64,000 bases of DNA from Chitinophaga eiseniae (GCF_900167135.1 NZ_FUWZ01000007.1:62001-126000), one strand, 5' to 3'; positions 17,567 through 27,431 are shown, counted from the stretch's first letter. Notes: a model not told the origin generated them from the sequence alone. Numbers and translations: made by a program.

Positions 17567-20500
17567 TTAAAACTGTAAGGAAAAAGAGAAAGAATAAGAA
17601 CGTGGCAGCGGCAGATAGGTGTTACCGAAGGACACATTGGCAGACCTGGTATTGTCGTATTTCATCACCGAGCCGGTCGCCTCCGGGTCCTGTCCCTTCA
17701 GCGCGCTGTTCTTCCATACACGGAGATTGTTGCCTTGCAGCATGAAACGCATGTTCTGGATGCCGCTCTTACGCAGCCGTGCGTTATAAAGGTCATAGCT
17801 CAGCGAAAGGTTTTGCAGGCGTACAAAATCGCCTTTTACAGTACGCAGGTCACTGTTATTATACATGGTCCCGTTGTATGGCGATACATCTGTTAGTCCC
17901 GGGATGTTGGTTTCCGACTCCAGTCTGGGAATATTGGTCGTCAGCTCATCGCCAGGTTGCTGCCAGCGGTTCACCCATTCGGCTGATAAGTTTTGAGTCG
18001 GTTCGGGATAATAGAAAAGATCGCTGCTGGTAAGGTTACGGAGCCGGATGACGTTGCCGAAGCTTCCTATGAACAGCGCTGATAAGGTGAATTTTTTATA
18101 GGAAATTGTGTTCGTAAAACCTCCCTGGACCAGTGGCATAGTAGAACCTGAATATTCAAGGCCATTGATGTTACGCATGCCGCTGGATACTGTTTCACCT
18201 GGCTTGGCCGTATAAAAAGTAGCGCGGCCGTCTTTGTTTAGTCCTGCAAAGCGGTAAGACCATAAACCGTTGATGGGCTTGCCCACAACAGCAGATGCGG
18301 CATAATCGTAACGCTGTGCGTTAGTCATTCCATCAACAGTAGGAAGGGAATATACATCCAGCACTTCATTCCTGTTATATCCCGCATTGATGTTGGTGGA
18401 CCAACGGAAATCTTTGCGGTCGATGTTAATGGTACTGATAGATACTTCGAGGCCGGTGTTTTTCATAGAGGCCCAGTTTACCTGCAGCGTGTTGAAGCCA
18501 GACACCTGTGACACCCTTTTGCTGCCCAGCAGGTCTACACCTTTTTTGTGATACCATTCTACGGTGGCCATCACACGGCGCTTCCACAATCCTATTTCCA
18601 GCGCGAGGTTGGTAGTATAGTTTTTTTCCCATTTCAGATTGGGATTCTTCGGCGCATTAATGATCAGATAGTTGTCTGTATTAGCCAGATCGGGCTTGCC
18701 AATAGTAGCTACCAGGTCGGAATAGGCTTGAGAAGCCACATTGCCCTGGCTGCCATAGGAAGCGCGAAGAGTAAGGTAACTCAGCCAGTCTTTGCTGGCG
18801 AAGAAGTTTTCTTCTTTCATCTGGTAGTTGGCGCCTACCGCCCACAACGGCTGAAACAACTGATTGGTACGGAGGCCAAAGCGGTTGGATCCGTCGGTGC
18901 GTGCATTAAAACTAACTGTATAGCGGTTTTTATAGGTGTACCCGGTCGTACCAAAATAGGAAACTGCCGCTGTCTGATTGAGGCTTTCTGACCAGTAAGG
19001 GCGACCGATCTGCTTCATCAGTTCAAACTGCGGCATCTGCTGGCGACCACGTTCATGCACATAACCATATATCTCTGTCACTTCGTCCTCGTATCTGGAA
19101 GTACGTATTTCCTGACCAGCCATCACATCAAAGCGGTGATGGGCGTTCAATACAGGCATGAACGAAACCTGGTTGCGCAGTGTAAGGGATTTATTGTTGT
19201 TGTTTCTGCCTTTACGGTAGCCACCTTCTTTCCACAGTTGTACCCCTTGGTAGTCTATAACAATATAATAGTCACGCTGTCTGCTTTTTACAAAGTAGCT
19301 GTTTTCTGTAGCTACATCTTCATCGGTGGTATTTTGGTTCGCAAAGGAGAAAAGACTGCTGAATATAAGAGAATTGATGGGCTTCCACTCTAAGTCCAAC
19401 GTCCCCCGGATACCAAAGTTCTGGGAATTACGCCAGCCATAGTTGCGGTTTTCCAGAAAATTGTATTTGATGCCGGTGTAGTAAAGATGATTGAATTGTC
19501 CGTTTTCATCGTAGGCGTTCTGTGCACGTGTCGTGTAAATAGACCATTCAAAAGGGTTTTCGCGGGAGTCTGTGGCAAAAAAACTGCTATTGTCGCGACG
19601 GTTGAGGTCCAGCATACCACCTACACGGAGCGTAGGGTGAAGCTTGGTATATACTTTTAGGGAGCCAGTATACGTCTTCATGCCTGCCTGGAGCGCCGTG
19701 GCCTGTTCGTCCATATAGCTGCCGGAGAGATAGAACGTCGTTTTTTCATTACCACCGGAAATATTCAGGTTCTGACGATGCGTAAATGAATTCCGGAAAA
19801 GATAATCAAACCAGTCGGTGTTGACTGATTCCAGCTGGTTTGCCTTTTTCTCGAAGTCAGCCCAGGTTATTTTATGATCGTGTACATCTATCAATGCGCG
19901 TTCAAAATCGGTGGACGTACCGTATTCACCGGCGCGAGAGGAGCCTGCTGTCAAAACACCGCGGCGCATCATCTCCAGGTTTACACCAATTCTTTCTTTT
20001 GAATTCATCATATACGCATCTTCAATCTTCGGCCGCATACCCACCGTGGCAAAGCTGCTGAAGTTGATCCTGGTCTTCCCGGCCGTTCCTTTTTTGGAGG
20101 TCAGCACAATCACCCCGTTGGCGGCTTTGGTACCGTAGATAGCGGTGGCAGCCGCGTCTTTCAGTACGTTGATGGACTCAATGTCTTCCACGTTGATGCC
20201 ACCGATGCCGGAAGCGATCAGGTTTCGGTTGGTGAGGATGTCGTCTACAGAGGCGTTGATAGGATCATCGAGAATGATACCGTCTACCACCCACAGCGGC
20301 TGTGTGTTTCCGCTCAGGGTAGACGTACCGCGGATGCGTATTTGCGGTACCGCGCCGGGAGCGCCGGAGGTGCTCATCACCACCATGCCGGGCACCTGGC
20401 CCTGTAGCAGCTTGTCGATATTGGGCTGGTTGATGGTTTTGAGGTTCTCGGTTTTGAGAGAAGTGATGGAAGAGGTGAGGGAACGCCGTTCTACTTTCTG

Positions 20501-21214
20501 GTAGCCGGTGACCACTACTTCGCTCATGCTCTTGTCTTCCTGGCTGAGTACCACATTGATCACTGTTCTGCCTTTGATAGGCTCTTCGTGGTTCTTGTAA
20601 CCAATGAAGGAAAACACCAGTATCGTCGCTTCATCGGCTGCCTGTATATACCAGGCGCCCTGCTCGTTGCTGATGGTACCGCCGTTGGTGCCCTTGATTT
20701 TTACAGTCACCCCGATGAGCGGCATCCCCTTGGCATCCCGCACCGTACCGTTGATCCGTTGAAGGACGGGTGCGGGGATATCCGCTACCGGCTTGGGTTT
20801 GATAAGGATGGTGTTGTTTTCTTCTATGCTGTAGGTAATAGGCTGGTTACTGGTAATATAGTCCAGTGCTTCTTTCAGTGGTACCTCTGTCAGCTGAGCG
20901 GAAACGGCGTGTGTGTTTTTCAGTGTTTCGTTGCTGTACAGAAACAGGTAACCGGTCTGTTGGCGGATGGTGCTGAAGAGCTGTTGCACAGAGGCGTTAC
21001 GCCCTGTTAATGTCACTTTCTGGGAATACACCCTGGCGCTAACCTGCAGGCAAAATGCAAGCATTAGCATTCCTGTAAGTTTCATCATTAATAACACTTT
21101 TTTTAATCGGTTCCGGCCAGACTGTCTGATGGTGGGATCTGACGGAATTTTGGTTGTTGGTATCGGTATACAACGGGGCAATAAGCCCCCTTGGGAGAAT
21201 AAATTTTCTCTCAT
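17567..21214 (-). CDS. SusC/RagA TonB-dependent transporter with STN domain, 1215 aa
   Basis: TonB-dependent outer-membrane transporter. After a long N-terminal lead and signal segment (to about VYSQ, residue 65) comes an STN/secretin-TonB short domain (about 75-125), which passes the substrate signal to FecR. A carboxypeptidase-regulatory-like domain (about 153-230) follows, then TonB box VVVTGYQK, the plug domain with KDAAATAIYGTKAANGVIVLTSKKG (about 345-370), and the beta-barrel ending in an aromatic residue. The STN domain with FecR and the sigma factor upstream means the system can switch on its own transcription when substrate binds. About 200 bases separate it from fecR. Confidence 0.95.
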   Translation of the reverse strand: MRENLFSQGGLLPRCIPIPTTKIPSDPTIRQSGRNRLKKVLLMMKLTGMLMLAFCLQVSARVYSQKVTLTGRNASVQQLFSTIRQQTGYLFLYSNETLKNTHAVSAQLTEVPLKEALDYITSNQPITYSIEENNTILIKPKPVADIPAPVLQRINGTVRDAKGMPLIGVTVKIKGTNGGTISNEQGAWYIQAADEATILVFSFIGYKNHEEPIKGRTVINVVLSQEDKSMSEVVVTGYQKVERRSLTSSITSLKTENLKTINQPNIDKLLQGQVPGMVVMSTSGAPGAVPQIRIRGTSTLSGNTQPLWVVDGIILDDPINASVDDILTNRNLIASGIGGINVEDIESINVLKDAAATAIYGTKAANGVIVLTSKKGTAGKTRINFSSFATVGMRPKIEDAYMMNSKERIGVNLEMMRRGVLTAGSSRAGEYGTSTDFERALIDVHDHKITWADFEKKANQLESVNTDWFDYLFRNSFTHRQNLNISGGNEKTTFYLSGSYMDEQATALQAGMKTYTGSLKVYTKLHPTLRVGGMLDLNRRDNSSFFATDSRENPFEWSIYTTRAQNAYDENGQFNHLYYTGIKYNFLENRNYGWRNSQNFGIRGTLDLEWKPINSLIFSSLFSFANQNTTDEDVATENSYFVKSRQRDYYIVIDYQGVQLWKEGGYRKGRNNNNKSLTLRNQVSFMPVLNAHHRFDVMAGQEIRTSRYEDEVTEIYGYVHERGRQQMPQFELMKQIGRPYWSESLNQTAAVSYFGTTGYTYKNRYTVSFNARTDGSNRFGLRTNQLFQPLWAVGANYQMKEENFFASKDWLSYLTLRASYGSQGNVASQAYSDLVATIGKPDLANTDNYLIINAPKNPNLKWEKNYTTNLALEIGLWKRRVMATVEWYHKKGVDLLGSKRVSQVSGFNTLQVNWASMKNTGLEVSISTINIDRKDFRWSTNINAGYNRNEVLDVYSLPTVDGMTNAQRYDYAASAVVGKPINGLWSYRFAGLNKDGRATFYTAKPGETVSSGMRNINGLEYSGSTMPLVQGGFTNTISYKKFTLSALFIGSFGNVIRLRNLTSSDLFYYPEPTQNLSAEWVNRWQQPGDELTTNIPRLESETNIPGLTDVSPYNGTMYNNSDLRTVKGDFVRLQNLSLSYDLYNARLRKSGIQNMRFMLQGNNLRVWKNSALKGQDPEATGSVMKYDNTRSANVSFGNTYLPLPRSYSFSFSLQF

Positions 21215-21416
21215 ATCTTCGTGTCGTTTGGATTTACGATGATGGTTTGTAATAAATCATGATCCTGCCTGGCCATGGAATACGAGCCGGCGTCAGGCAA
21301 TGTAGATCTGGCATGCACCGGGAACGCGCCAACGTTTCCGGTTTTTTAATGGTGGTTGTCTTAAAGTCGCGTTTTGTATTAATTTAATATCATGGTATGG
21401 CCCTCCCTGCCATTTT

Positions 21417-22586
21417 TTATTCCAGGATGATGATCCTATCTTTTGCCTGTTGTCCCTGTCCGGCCCTGACAAGCCTGAAACGGGCCTGGCCGGTTTGTTC
21501 CAGCATATGTACTACTTTGGACAACGGCTGACTTCTGGCGATCTGCCCGGTGTAGTGTATGTCGGGCTTCGCTTCATATTTTACTTCGATGTCATACCAG
21601 CGTTCCAGGCAACGCATCACGGTCTCCAGGTCGGCATTGTCGAACAGGAACAACCCGTTCTTCCAGGCGATAACATCGGGGGCAAAGGTGTGCGCTACGG
21701 TCATTGCCTGGCTGCCACTGTGGGCTGCTATGGCCTGTTGCCCCGGTTCCAGTACTACGCCGGCATCTTTCCCGGGCGCGTTCACTTTCACCCGGCCGTT
21801 GACCAGTGTGGTGACGGTATAAGCTTCATCCGTATAGGCGTTGATGTTGAAGCTGGTGCCCAGTACCTGTATTTCCTGCGTCGCTGTCTTTACCCTGAAA
21901 GGCTGCGTGGCGTTGGCCGCTACTTCGAAATAGGCCTCTCCCTGCAGCTCTACGGTCCTGTCGGCGCCGTTGAACGCGGTAGGATAACGAAGCGCGGAAG
22001 CGGTGTTAAGCCACACGGCGGTACCGTCGGGCAGTATGACCCGGAACTGTCCGCCGCGGGGCGTGGTCAGTATGTTGTAGGTCGTAACGGCGCTGCGTGC
22101 CTGTACGCTGTATTGCAGCTGCCCGCCGGATTGGCGGATAGTGGTCTGCTGCTGACCAATTACCTGCTGGCCGCTGCTGTCCAGTGCCATAGTGCTGCCA
22201 TCGGCCAGCGTCAGCACGGCTTTATTACCGCCGGGGGCCTTGTCTGCCAGCGGCGCTACCGCCTCCTGGCGGGGACGCGTAAGCAGCCAGGCACCGCTGC
22301 CTAATAACAATAGCCCGGCAGCGGCGGCCCACCAGCTGCGGCGCAGGTAACGAACGACGGACGAAGAGGCCGGTTTCCCGGTAATATGTTGTAACGTGGC
22401 CTGTATGGCCTTTTCCGGCATAGTGGCCGTCCCGCTGGTGGCGCGGAACAACTGGTCAATGGCTGTTTTTATGGCTGCTTCATGTTCAGGCTGCTGCATC
22501 AGCGCGTCAAACTCCCGGAGCTCTCCGGGCGTAGCCTGGCCGGCAGCGTACCTGCTAAATAAATATTCCAGTCGATTTTGGTCCAT
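21417..22586 (-). CDS. FecR-family anti-sigma factor, 389 aa
   Basis: Membrane-bound anti-sigma regulator. The cytoplasmic N-terminus (about 1-85) binds the sigma factor; one membrane helix lies at about residues 85-104 (WWAAAAGLLLLGSGAWLL). The periplasmic part has the FecR domain (TPRGGQFRVILPDGTAVWLNTASALRYP then VELQGEAYFEVA) and a C-terminal DUF4974 region (FDNADLETVMRCLERWYDIEVKY) that contacts the STN domain of the SusC partner. It lies 98 bases downstream of the sigma gene. The whole arrangement matches the FecI/FecR/FecA-type cell-surface signalling of Bacteroidota. Confidence 0.93.
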   Translation of the reverse strand: MDQNRLEYLFSRYAAGQATPGELREFDALMQQPEHEAAIKTAIDQLFRATSGTATMPEKAIQATLQHITGKPASSSVVRYLRRSWWAAAAGLLLLGSGAWLLTRPRQEAVAPLADKAPGGNKAVLTLADGSTMALDSSGQQVIGQQQTTIRQSGGQLQYSVQARSAVTTYNILTTPRGGQFRVILPDGTAVWLNTASALRYPTAFNGADRTVELQGEAYFEVAANATQPFRVKTATQEIQVLGTSFNINAYTDEAYTVTTLVNGRVKVNAPGKDAGVVLEPGQQAIAAHSGSQAMTVAHTFAPDVIAWKNGLFLFDNADLETVMRCLERWYDIEVKYEAKPDIHYTGQIARSQPLSKVVHMLEQTGQARFRLVRAGQGQQAKDRIIILE

Positions 22587-22684
22587 ATAAGCTGTAAACG
22601 GTCGTAAATAGTAGGTGGTACGGCTCCGTTAATCATAAAGATCCCGGAAAACAGAAGGGTGGGGGGTAAGAAAAAAAATATTTT

Positions 22685-23287
22685 TTAATTGAGCATATGC
22701 AGGGTGGAGATGAAAATCAGCTCTGCGCCGATCAGAAACGCATCGTGGGCTTCGAGAAAACTGCGGATGTTTTTGACGGCCAGCGAGAGATGTTCCTTCA
22801 CGGTATCCGGACGGATCTGCATCCGGGCGGCGATCTCCTCCCGCTTTAAACCTTCTTCGCGGCTCAGGCGCCATGCCGTCTGCTGCCGGAGCGGCAACTG
22901 GCTCACGGCTTTGTTCACCAGTTCATGGTAGTTACGATAAATGATCTGTTCATCGGTTTCGTTGGAAACAGGCAACGGCAGCTCAAGCGTGTCGAGTATG
23001 ACTTTCAACCGGGTGCTGCGCCGAAGCGCTTTGTAAGCGTCGTTGCGGGCAATAATAAACAACCACGAAGGAATATCCATAATGTCCGGCAGCTGTGCCT
23101 GCTGTTTCCATACCTTCAGGAAAACATCCTGCACCAGCTCTTCCGCAACGGATTCCGTCTGCGTCAGCATCAGTCCTACTTCGTAAATTTTCTGGTAATG
23201 GTGACGGAAAAAGACAGCAAATGCGGATTCATCACCTTTGGCTATCCGGGCAACGATCTCCCTTTCATTATATTGACTGCCCCTCAT
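22685..23287 (-). CDS. ECF-type RNA polymerase sigma-70 factor, 200 aa
   Basis: Extracytoplasmic-function sigma factor of the Bacteroidota family that pairs with FecR. Region 2 is at about residues 24-92 (FRHHYQKIYEVGLMLTQ, ELVQDVFLKVWKQ, SWLFIIARNDAYKALRR) and region 4 at about 128-178 (LPLRQQTAWRLSREEGLKREEIAARM, TVKEHLSLAVKNIR). The short hydrophobic C-terminal tail is common in this group. It is the first gene of the leftward unit and is expected to direct transcription of the fecR-susC-susD genes once released by FecR. No exact TAnnTTTG box was found upstream on its strand; AACTTTTG is one base off. Confidence 0.93.
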   Translation of the reverse strand: MRGSQYNEREIVARIAKGDESAFAVFFRHHYQKIYEVGLMLTQTESVAEELVQDVFLKVWKQQAQLPDIMDIPSWLFIIARNDAYKALRRSTRLKVILDTLELPLPVSNETDEQIIYRNYHELVNKAVSQLPLRQQTAWRLSREEGLKREEIAARMQIRPDTVKEHLSLAVKNIRSFLEAHDAFLIGAELIFISTLHMLN

Positions 23288-23414
23288 CAGTTATAGTATT
23301 CCCCACTCACAAAAGTTGGTTTGGCTGGTTTGGGCGCTAAAGTATCAAAATCTTTTTAAAAACACAAACACCGGCCCTTTCAGGGCATTTGCCAAACTTT
23401 AAGTAGCTTTAAGG

Positions 23415-24221
23415 ATGGACAATACCTTTGTACAGGAGCTGGACAAAAAACCACTTTCCACCGCGGATATGCCCGGATTGATGGCATTGCAGTACGGTCA
23501 TTTTACGGCGATGCAGGTAAGATCGCGAAAGGTAAAAGGACTGCGCCTTCACCTGGAAAGACTGTCCCGCAGCAGCGATCAGCTGTTTGGCTGCCACCTG
23601 CCGGATCAACATATCCTGGATTGTTTGCACCACATTACACACGACCGGGAAAATTGCTCGCTCCGGGTGAATATTTTTACTACCGCCTTCGGACAAACGA
23701 TCATCCGGGAGAATGACCTGCAGGTGCTGATCACCAAAACCCCGGCAGTGCAACCGTCAACACAACCACTTAAGGTGAAGTCCGCCCGGTTCAAACGCCT
23801 GCTACCGGAAATCAAACACGGCGGCATCGTAACGGGTATCCTGGCCTACCGCCGCCAGGCGATGGCGGCCGGGTTCGACGATGTACTGTATGTGGATGAA
23901 CAGCAGCATATCTCGGAAGGCAGTATCTGGAACGTCGGTTTTTACGATGGCCAAAGTATCGTACTACCCGCCACGCCGGCGTTACCGGGCATTATGGTCC
24001 AGCTGCTCTCAGACAGCCTGTGGGGCAACGGGGTGGCCGTAGTGCACCGCAACATATCACTGGCACAGTTATACGAATATAAAAACGCGTTTTATACCAA
24101 CTCCGTTAACCACCGGGGGATGATCACACAGATAGACCAACAGATATTTGATCGTAGCCAGGGTACGCTGGCAGACATACTGGAACAGGCCTATGAAGCA
24201 GTTCCCTGGGACAACCTGTAA
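23415..24221 (+). CDS. Class IV aminotransferase (PabC/branched-chain type), 268 aa
   Basis: PLP-dependent fold-type IV enzyme, related to aminodeoxychorismate lyase, branched-chain and D-amino-acid aminotransferases. The family layout is visible: YGHFTAMQV near the N-terminus, HLERL, the PLP-lysine region LLPEIKHGG (Lys about residue 133), GFDDVLYVDEQQHISEGSIWNVGF, and the TNSVNHRG turn late in the chain. The exact reaction is unclear. Start 23415 is used; ATG 23469 is a shorter alternative. The next gene, a methyltransferase, begins 7 bases after the stop, so the two form an operon. Confidence 0.85.
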   Translation: MDNTFVQELDKKPLSTADMPGLMALQYGHFTAMQVRSRKVKGLRLHLERLSRSSDQLFGCHLPDQHILDCLHHITHDRENCSLRVNIFTTAFGQTIIRENDLQVLITKTPAVQPSTQPLKVKSARFKRLLPEIKHGGIVTGILAYRRQAMAAGFDDVLYVDEQQHISEGSIWNVGFYDGQSIVLPATPALPGIMVQLLSDSLWGNGVAVVHRNISLAQLYEYKNAFYTNSVNHRGMITQIDQQIFDRSQGTLADILEQAYEAVPWDNL

Positions 24222-24228
24222 AAGCACG

Positions 24229-24972
24229 ATGAAAGAAAATAAGTACGATGACCCCGGCTTCTTTGAAAACTACAGCCGGATGGCACGCTCCTTAGAAGGA
24301 CTGACCGCCGCGGGTGAATGGGAAATATTCCGTCGCCTGCTGCCACCACTGCAAAACAAACGGGTGCTCGACCTTGGCTGCGGCTTCGGATGGCACTGCC
24401 GCTATGTAATGGAACAACAAGCCGCCAGTGTGGTAGGAATGGACCTCTCCGAAAAAATGCTGGAACAGGCGCGCCTGCGCAACAACGGCCCGGGCATTAC
24501 CTACCTGCGTGAAGCCATGGAAGACATTAATTTCCCGCCCGGTTCTTTTGATGTGGTGCTCAGCTCCCTGGCAGTGCACTATGTGGAACACTACGAGCTT
24601 ATCTGCCGGAAAGTATACGACTGCCTGTCGCCAGGCGGCCATTTTGTGTTTTCAACGGAACATCCGGTATTTACAGCTATCGCTGCACAGGACTGGCATT
24701 ACGATGCAACTGGCAGCAGGCAGCACTGGCCGGTAGACCGCTACCAGGACGAAGGCCGCCGTGTAGCCCGCTTTCTGGATAACGATGTGGTGAAATATCA
24801 CCGCACGGTGGCAACCTTGATGAACGGACTGCTGGAAGCGGGTTTTTGCATCAGCCGCGTGGAAGAACCCGCCCCATCGCCGGCCGTACTGGAGAAATAC
24901 CCGGAGATGAAAGACGAAACCCGCCGCCCTATTTTTCTACTGATAGCGGCACAAAAACTATCAACGGTATAA
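24229..24972 (+). CDS. Class I SAM-dependent methyltransferase, 247 aa
   Basis: Rossmann-fold methyltransferase. Motif I VLDLGCGFGWH binds SAM, the acidic end of beta-2 is VVGMDLSEKMLEQA, and FDVVLSSLAVHYVEHY with LSPGGHFVFSTEHP gives the later motifs. The pattern resembles UbiE/BioC-type small-molecule methyltransferases; the substrate is not evident. I start at 24229 (MKENKYDD), just after the aminotransferase stop; the in-frame ATG at 24148 would overlap that gene by 74 bases. The 3' end overlaps the convergent TolC-like gene by 12 bases. Confidence 0.85.
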   Translation: MKENKYDDPGFFENYSRMARSLEGLTAAGEWEIFRRLLPPLQNKRVLDLGCGFGWHCRYVMEQQAASVVGMDLSEKMLEQARLRNNGPGITYLREAMEDINFPPGSFDVVLSSLAVHYVEHYELICRKVYDCLSPGGHFVFSTEHPVFTAIAAQDWHYDATGSRQHWPVDRYQDEGRRVARFLDNDVVKYHRTVATLMNGLLEAGFCISRVEEPAPSPAVLEKYPEMKDETRRPIFLLIAAQKLSTV

Positions 24973-26202
24973 CTGCCGGTCATATACGGCGATCATTTCA
25001 TATAGCTGTTGCCGGTAGTCCAGCAGCTGCCCCTCCATGATGGTCACAGCTTCAAGGGAGTGCAATACTGCGGGCAGGCCCAGCCTGTTTTCCCGGTAAC
25101 GTGCCATATCTGCCTCCAGCGCCTGTTGCAGGAGCGGTATTATCTTTTCACTCGTACCGTATATCCGTTGCTGTAAGACACGGATGTCCTGTTCCAGCGC
25201 TACCAGCCGGGCATGTGTCTGTTGCAGCAGTTCCGTTCGCTGTTGCGCGAGCGCCGCTATCGTTGCCTCGATAGCCCGCGCTTTTCGCCGGTGATACCCC
25301 GCCGCCCACGGCGCCAGCGGTATCCGGATGCCGGCCATGATGTTAAAACTGTTTGGTACCAACGGAGACAGGGGGAAGAATTGATAAAAACCTACTTTGA
25401 AGTCCGGCTTTTGCTCCTGCCGTAGCGCTTTTCTGTTAAGATATTGCGCTCGTATGGCCTCTTCCAGTTGATAGGTGTCCCGGTTCGTTTTTGCCAGTGA
25501 CGCTGTATCTGTATGGCCAGGGATAAACACCGGCGCGTACAGGCTGTCTGTGGTAAAATTCCCCGGAAGGGACAACAAACTGCTGAGGCGTGCCTTGCAG
25601 CCGGCAGCCAGCGCTTCTTCCATAGGGATACGGGTACGTACCCCGGTCAGCCGTGCGTCCGCCATGCTTACGTCGGCCACTTGTGCCTGCCGGTAAGGAA
25701 GGCGGACCAGCGCCACCTGCCGAAGAAAAAATAAGACCTGCTCTTGCCGCCGCAATATTGCTGCCTTTTGCAAGGCCATCACCCGGCGGATATACTGCTG
25801 CCGGGCAGTGAAATGAAGCTGGTGCAACAGGATAAGCTGCGCGGTCAGTACCCTGTCTGCCTGAAAAGCAAGATACTGATAGCGTGCCCGGAGCCGTCCC
25901 GGATGCGGGATCTCCTGTTCCGCCTGTATGATGCGGCTGCCCAGGGCAATATCATTATAAACATAACGGGCCGACCATGGGATCATGAACGTACCGGCGC
26001 CTATCACCGGCGGCGTCCAGGCGAGGGCCGCGCCGGCATTCAACCGGTAAGCCTGTGCTTTCAGGGTATACGCCTGTAACAACAGGTGGCTGTGCGCTAT
26101 GCGGGACCGCAAACTGTCGGGCTGGAGCACGGGCGGCGGTGGCTGTGCGCTTAACTGCTGCAGGGTGACGGTCAGCAACAGGACCAGTAACCGGTACATC
26201 AT
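24961..26202 (-). CDS. TolC-like outer-membrane efflux protein (CzcC/CusC type), 413 aa
   Basis: Outer-membrane factor resembling the metal-efflux branch. A signal peptide ends near LSAQ (residue 19); the two long helical repeats include the segment QAYRLNAGAALAWTPPVIGAGTFMIPW typical of CzcC-like Bacteroidota proteins, and the second repeat has GIRIPLAPWAAGYHRRKARAIEA. It follows the beta-propeller lipoprotein gene so closely that stop and start touch (TGATG at 26204-26200), indicating translational coupling. No RND pump or HlyD gene is adjacent. The second Met (26199) is an alternative start. Confidence 0.85.
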   Translation of the reverse strand: MMYRLLVLLLTVTLQQLSAQPPPPVLQPDSLRSRIAHSHLLLQAYTLKAQAYRLNAGAALAWTPPVIGAGTFMIPWSARYVYNDIALGSRIIQAEQEIPHPGRLRARYQYLAFQADRVLTAQLILLHQLHFTARQQYIRRVMALQKAAILRRQEQVLFFLRQVALVRLPYRQAQVADVSMADARLTGVRTRIPMEEALAAGCKARLSSLLSLPGNFTTDSLYAPVFIPGHTDTASLAKTNRDTYQLEEAIRAQYLNRKALRQEQKPDFKVGFYQFFPLSPLVPNSFNIMAGIRIPLAPWAAGYHRRKARAIEATIAALAQQRTELLQQTHARLVALEQDIRVLQQRIYGTSEKIIPLLQQALEADMARYRENRLGLPAVLHSLEAVTIMEGQLLDYRQQLYEMIAVYDRQLYR

Positions 26203-27431
26203 CAGTGGTGCATATAATGTGCCTTGCCTAAAGTGCCCTCAATGGATTCCGGCAGTAGCTGGTATTTGTTGCGCATATCCACCGTGCCCAGTTTTTCACC
26301 GGTGTTGATGTCTACCACATCGATGGTGCCGGCATTGAGGTTAGGCAGGTTCAGCAGGTTGTTTTGCACCGCTACCACAGAACGGCCGGATTTGGTTTTG
26401 AAAAAGGCCATATGATGCGCGCCCTTGTCGGCCGGCAGTGTCCGCACCTGCCGCAGCTCAGGGAGGTAGTTAAGATCGAAGACCAATATCTTCCCCGGCT
26501 GGCCGAAGGTGACGTACATACGTTTATCATCCGCAATATAAAATTCCAATGCCCAGCCCAGTCCTTTCGATGCGCCTTTTAATACCCGTTTGAATTCGCT
26601 GTACTGGCGGGCTTCAGCGTTGAAGGACGCCATCCAGATATCGCCGCCGATCATGGTGTTGGCGAGCGCGTAGGGTGGATATTCGTTACGAAGCAGCAGT
26701 ACTTCTACGGGGCTGGACAGGTCGTTGGCGCTATCTGCCACACGGTAGGTCTTGATGATGTTAAAAGTTTGCATATCTATCAGCGTGCAGGTGTTGCCGA
26801 CGCCGCTGGTCAAATCGGGATGAATGGTGGATGTCACCATGGCGAGGCCCTTGTCTTCAAACATGGAGATGCCGTGCGGATACATGATGAATTTATCGGG
26901 ATTGGTATCGATAGACGACGAAATGGTTTTGATCAGCTGGTTGTTTTGCGCATTGAAAACGCCTACGCTGCCATCGCGGAGCCCTCCCTGGCCACCCATG
27001 AAGGTGACCCAGTACTGGCCGTTGCGGGTAAAAAATATATCTTCTCCTACCGTATTCCCGCCGGTGTTGATGGGATTTACCTGGTAGATCACCGGGTATC
27101 CTTCATGGTTCCATTCCATCTTCAGCTCATAGAGGAAGCTGCCGCCCAGCGCGGTGGTGTACAGTTTTTTCTCATCCCTGTTGAAATACAGGTGATGTGG
27201 TAGTACGCCTTTCCCCAGCTCAGTTTTGTGAAGGATCTTCCCGAAGTCCGGGGACTCCGGGTCCAGCTCCATCACCGCAATACCATCGTTGCCGCCGGCC
27301 AGATGCCGGTAGTCGATGAAGAAAAGGGTCTGCTGCTTGTCGGCAGGGTTTTCAATTTTTTTGCAGGCGTGCAACAGGAAGAGCGTGCAGCAACAAAGCA
27401 GGACTTTGGTTAATAATCGTGCAGTTTTCAT
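26202..27431 (-). CDS. Beta-propeller lipoprotein (YVTN / selenium-binding-protein-like), 409 aa
   Basis: Lipoprotein signal with Cys in LLHACKK (about residue 23), so probably anchored in the periplasm. The rest is a repeat-rich beta-propeller: blades carry patterns such as GVFNAQNNQLIKTI, TLIDMQTFNIIKTYRV and IDVVDINTGEKLGTVDM. His-rich turns VLPHHLYF, MYPHGISMF, KGAHHMAFF and the C-terminal HYMHH recall SBP56/methanethiol-oxidase-like proteins, which use His to hold copper, but I cannot confirm that family. With the coupled CzcC-like protein downstream, a metal- or surface-related role is plausible, as inference only. Confidence 0.75.
   Translation of the reverse strand: MKTARLLTKVLLCCCTLFLLHACKKIENPADKQQTLFFIDYRHLAGGNDGIAVMELDPESPDFGKILHKTELGKGVLPHHLYFNRDEKKLYTTALGGSFLYELKMEWNHEGYPVIYQVNPINTGGNTVGEDIFFTRNGQYWVTFMGGQGGLRDGSVGVFNAQNNQLIKTISSSIDTNPDKFIMYPHGISMFEDKGLAMVTSTIHPDLTSGVGNTCTLIDMQTFNIIKTYRVADSANDLSSPVEVLLLRNEYPPYALANTMIGGDIWMASFNAEARQYSEFKRVLKGASKGLGWALEFYIADDKRMYVTFGQPGKILVFDLNYLPELRQVRTLPADKGAHHMAFFKTKSGRSVVAVQNNLLNLPNLNAGTIDVVDINTGEKLGTVDMRNKYQLLPESIEGTLGKAHYMHH

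Noticed and set aside
23423..23430. TACCTTTG inside the first codons of the aminotransferase gene
   Set aside because: It matches the -7 consensus but falls within the apparent coding start, so I do not call it a promoter. It would matter only if the true start is the ATG at 23469.
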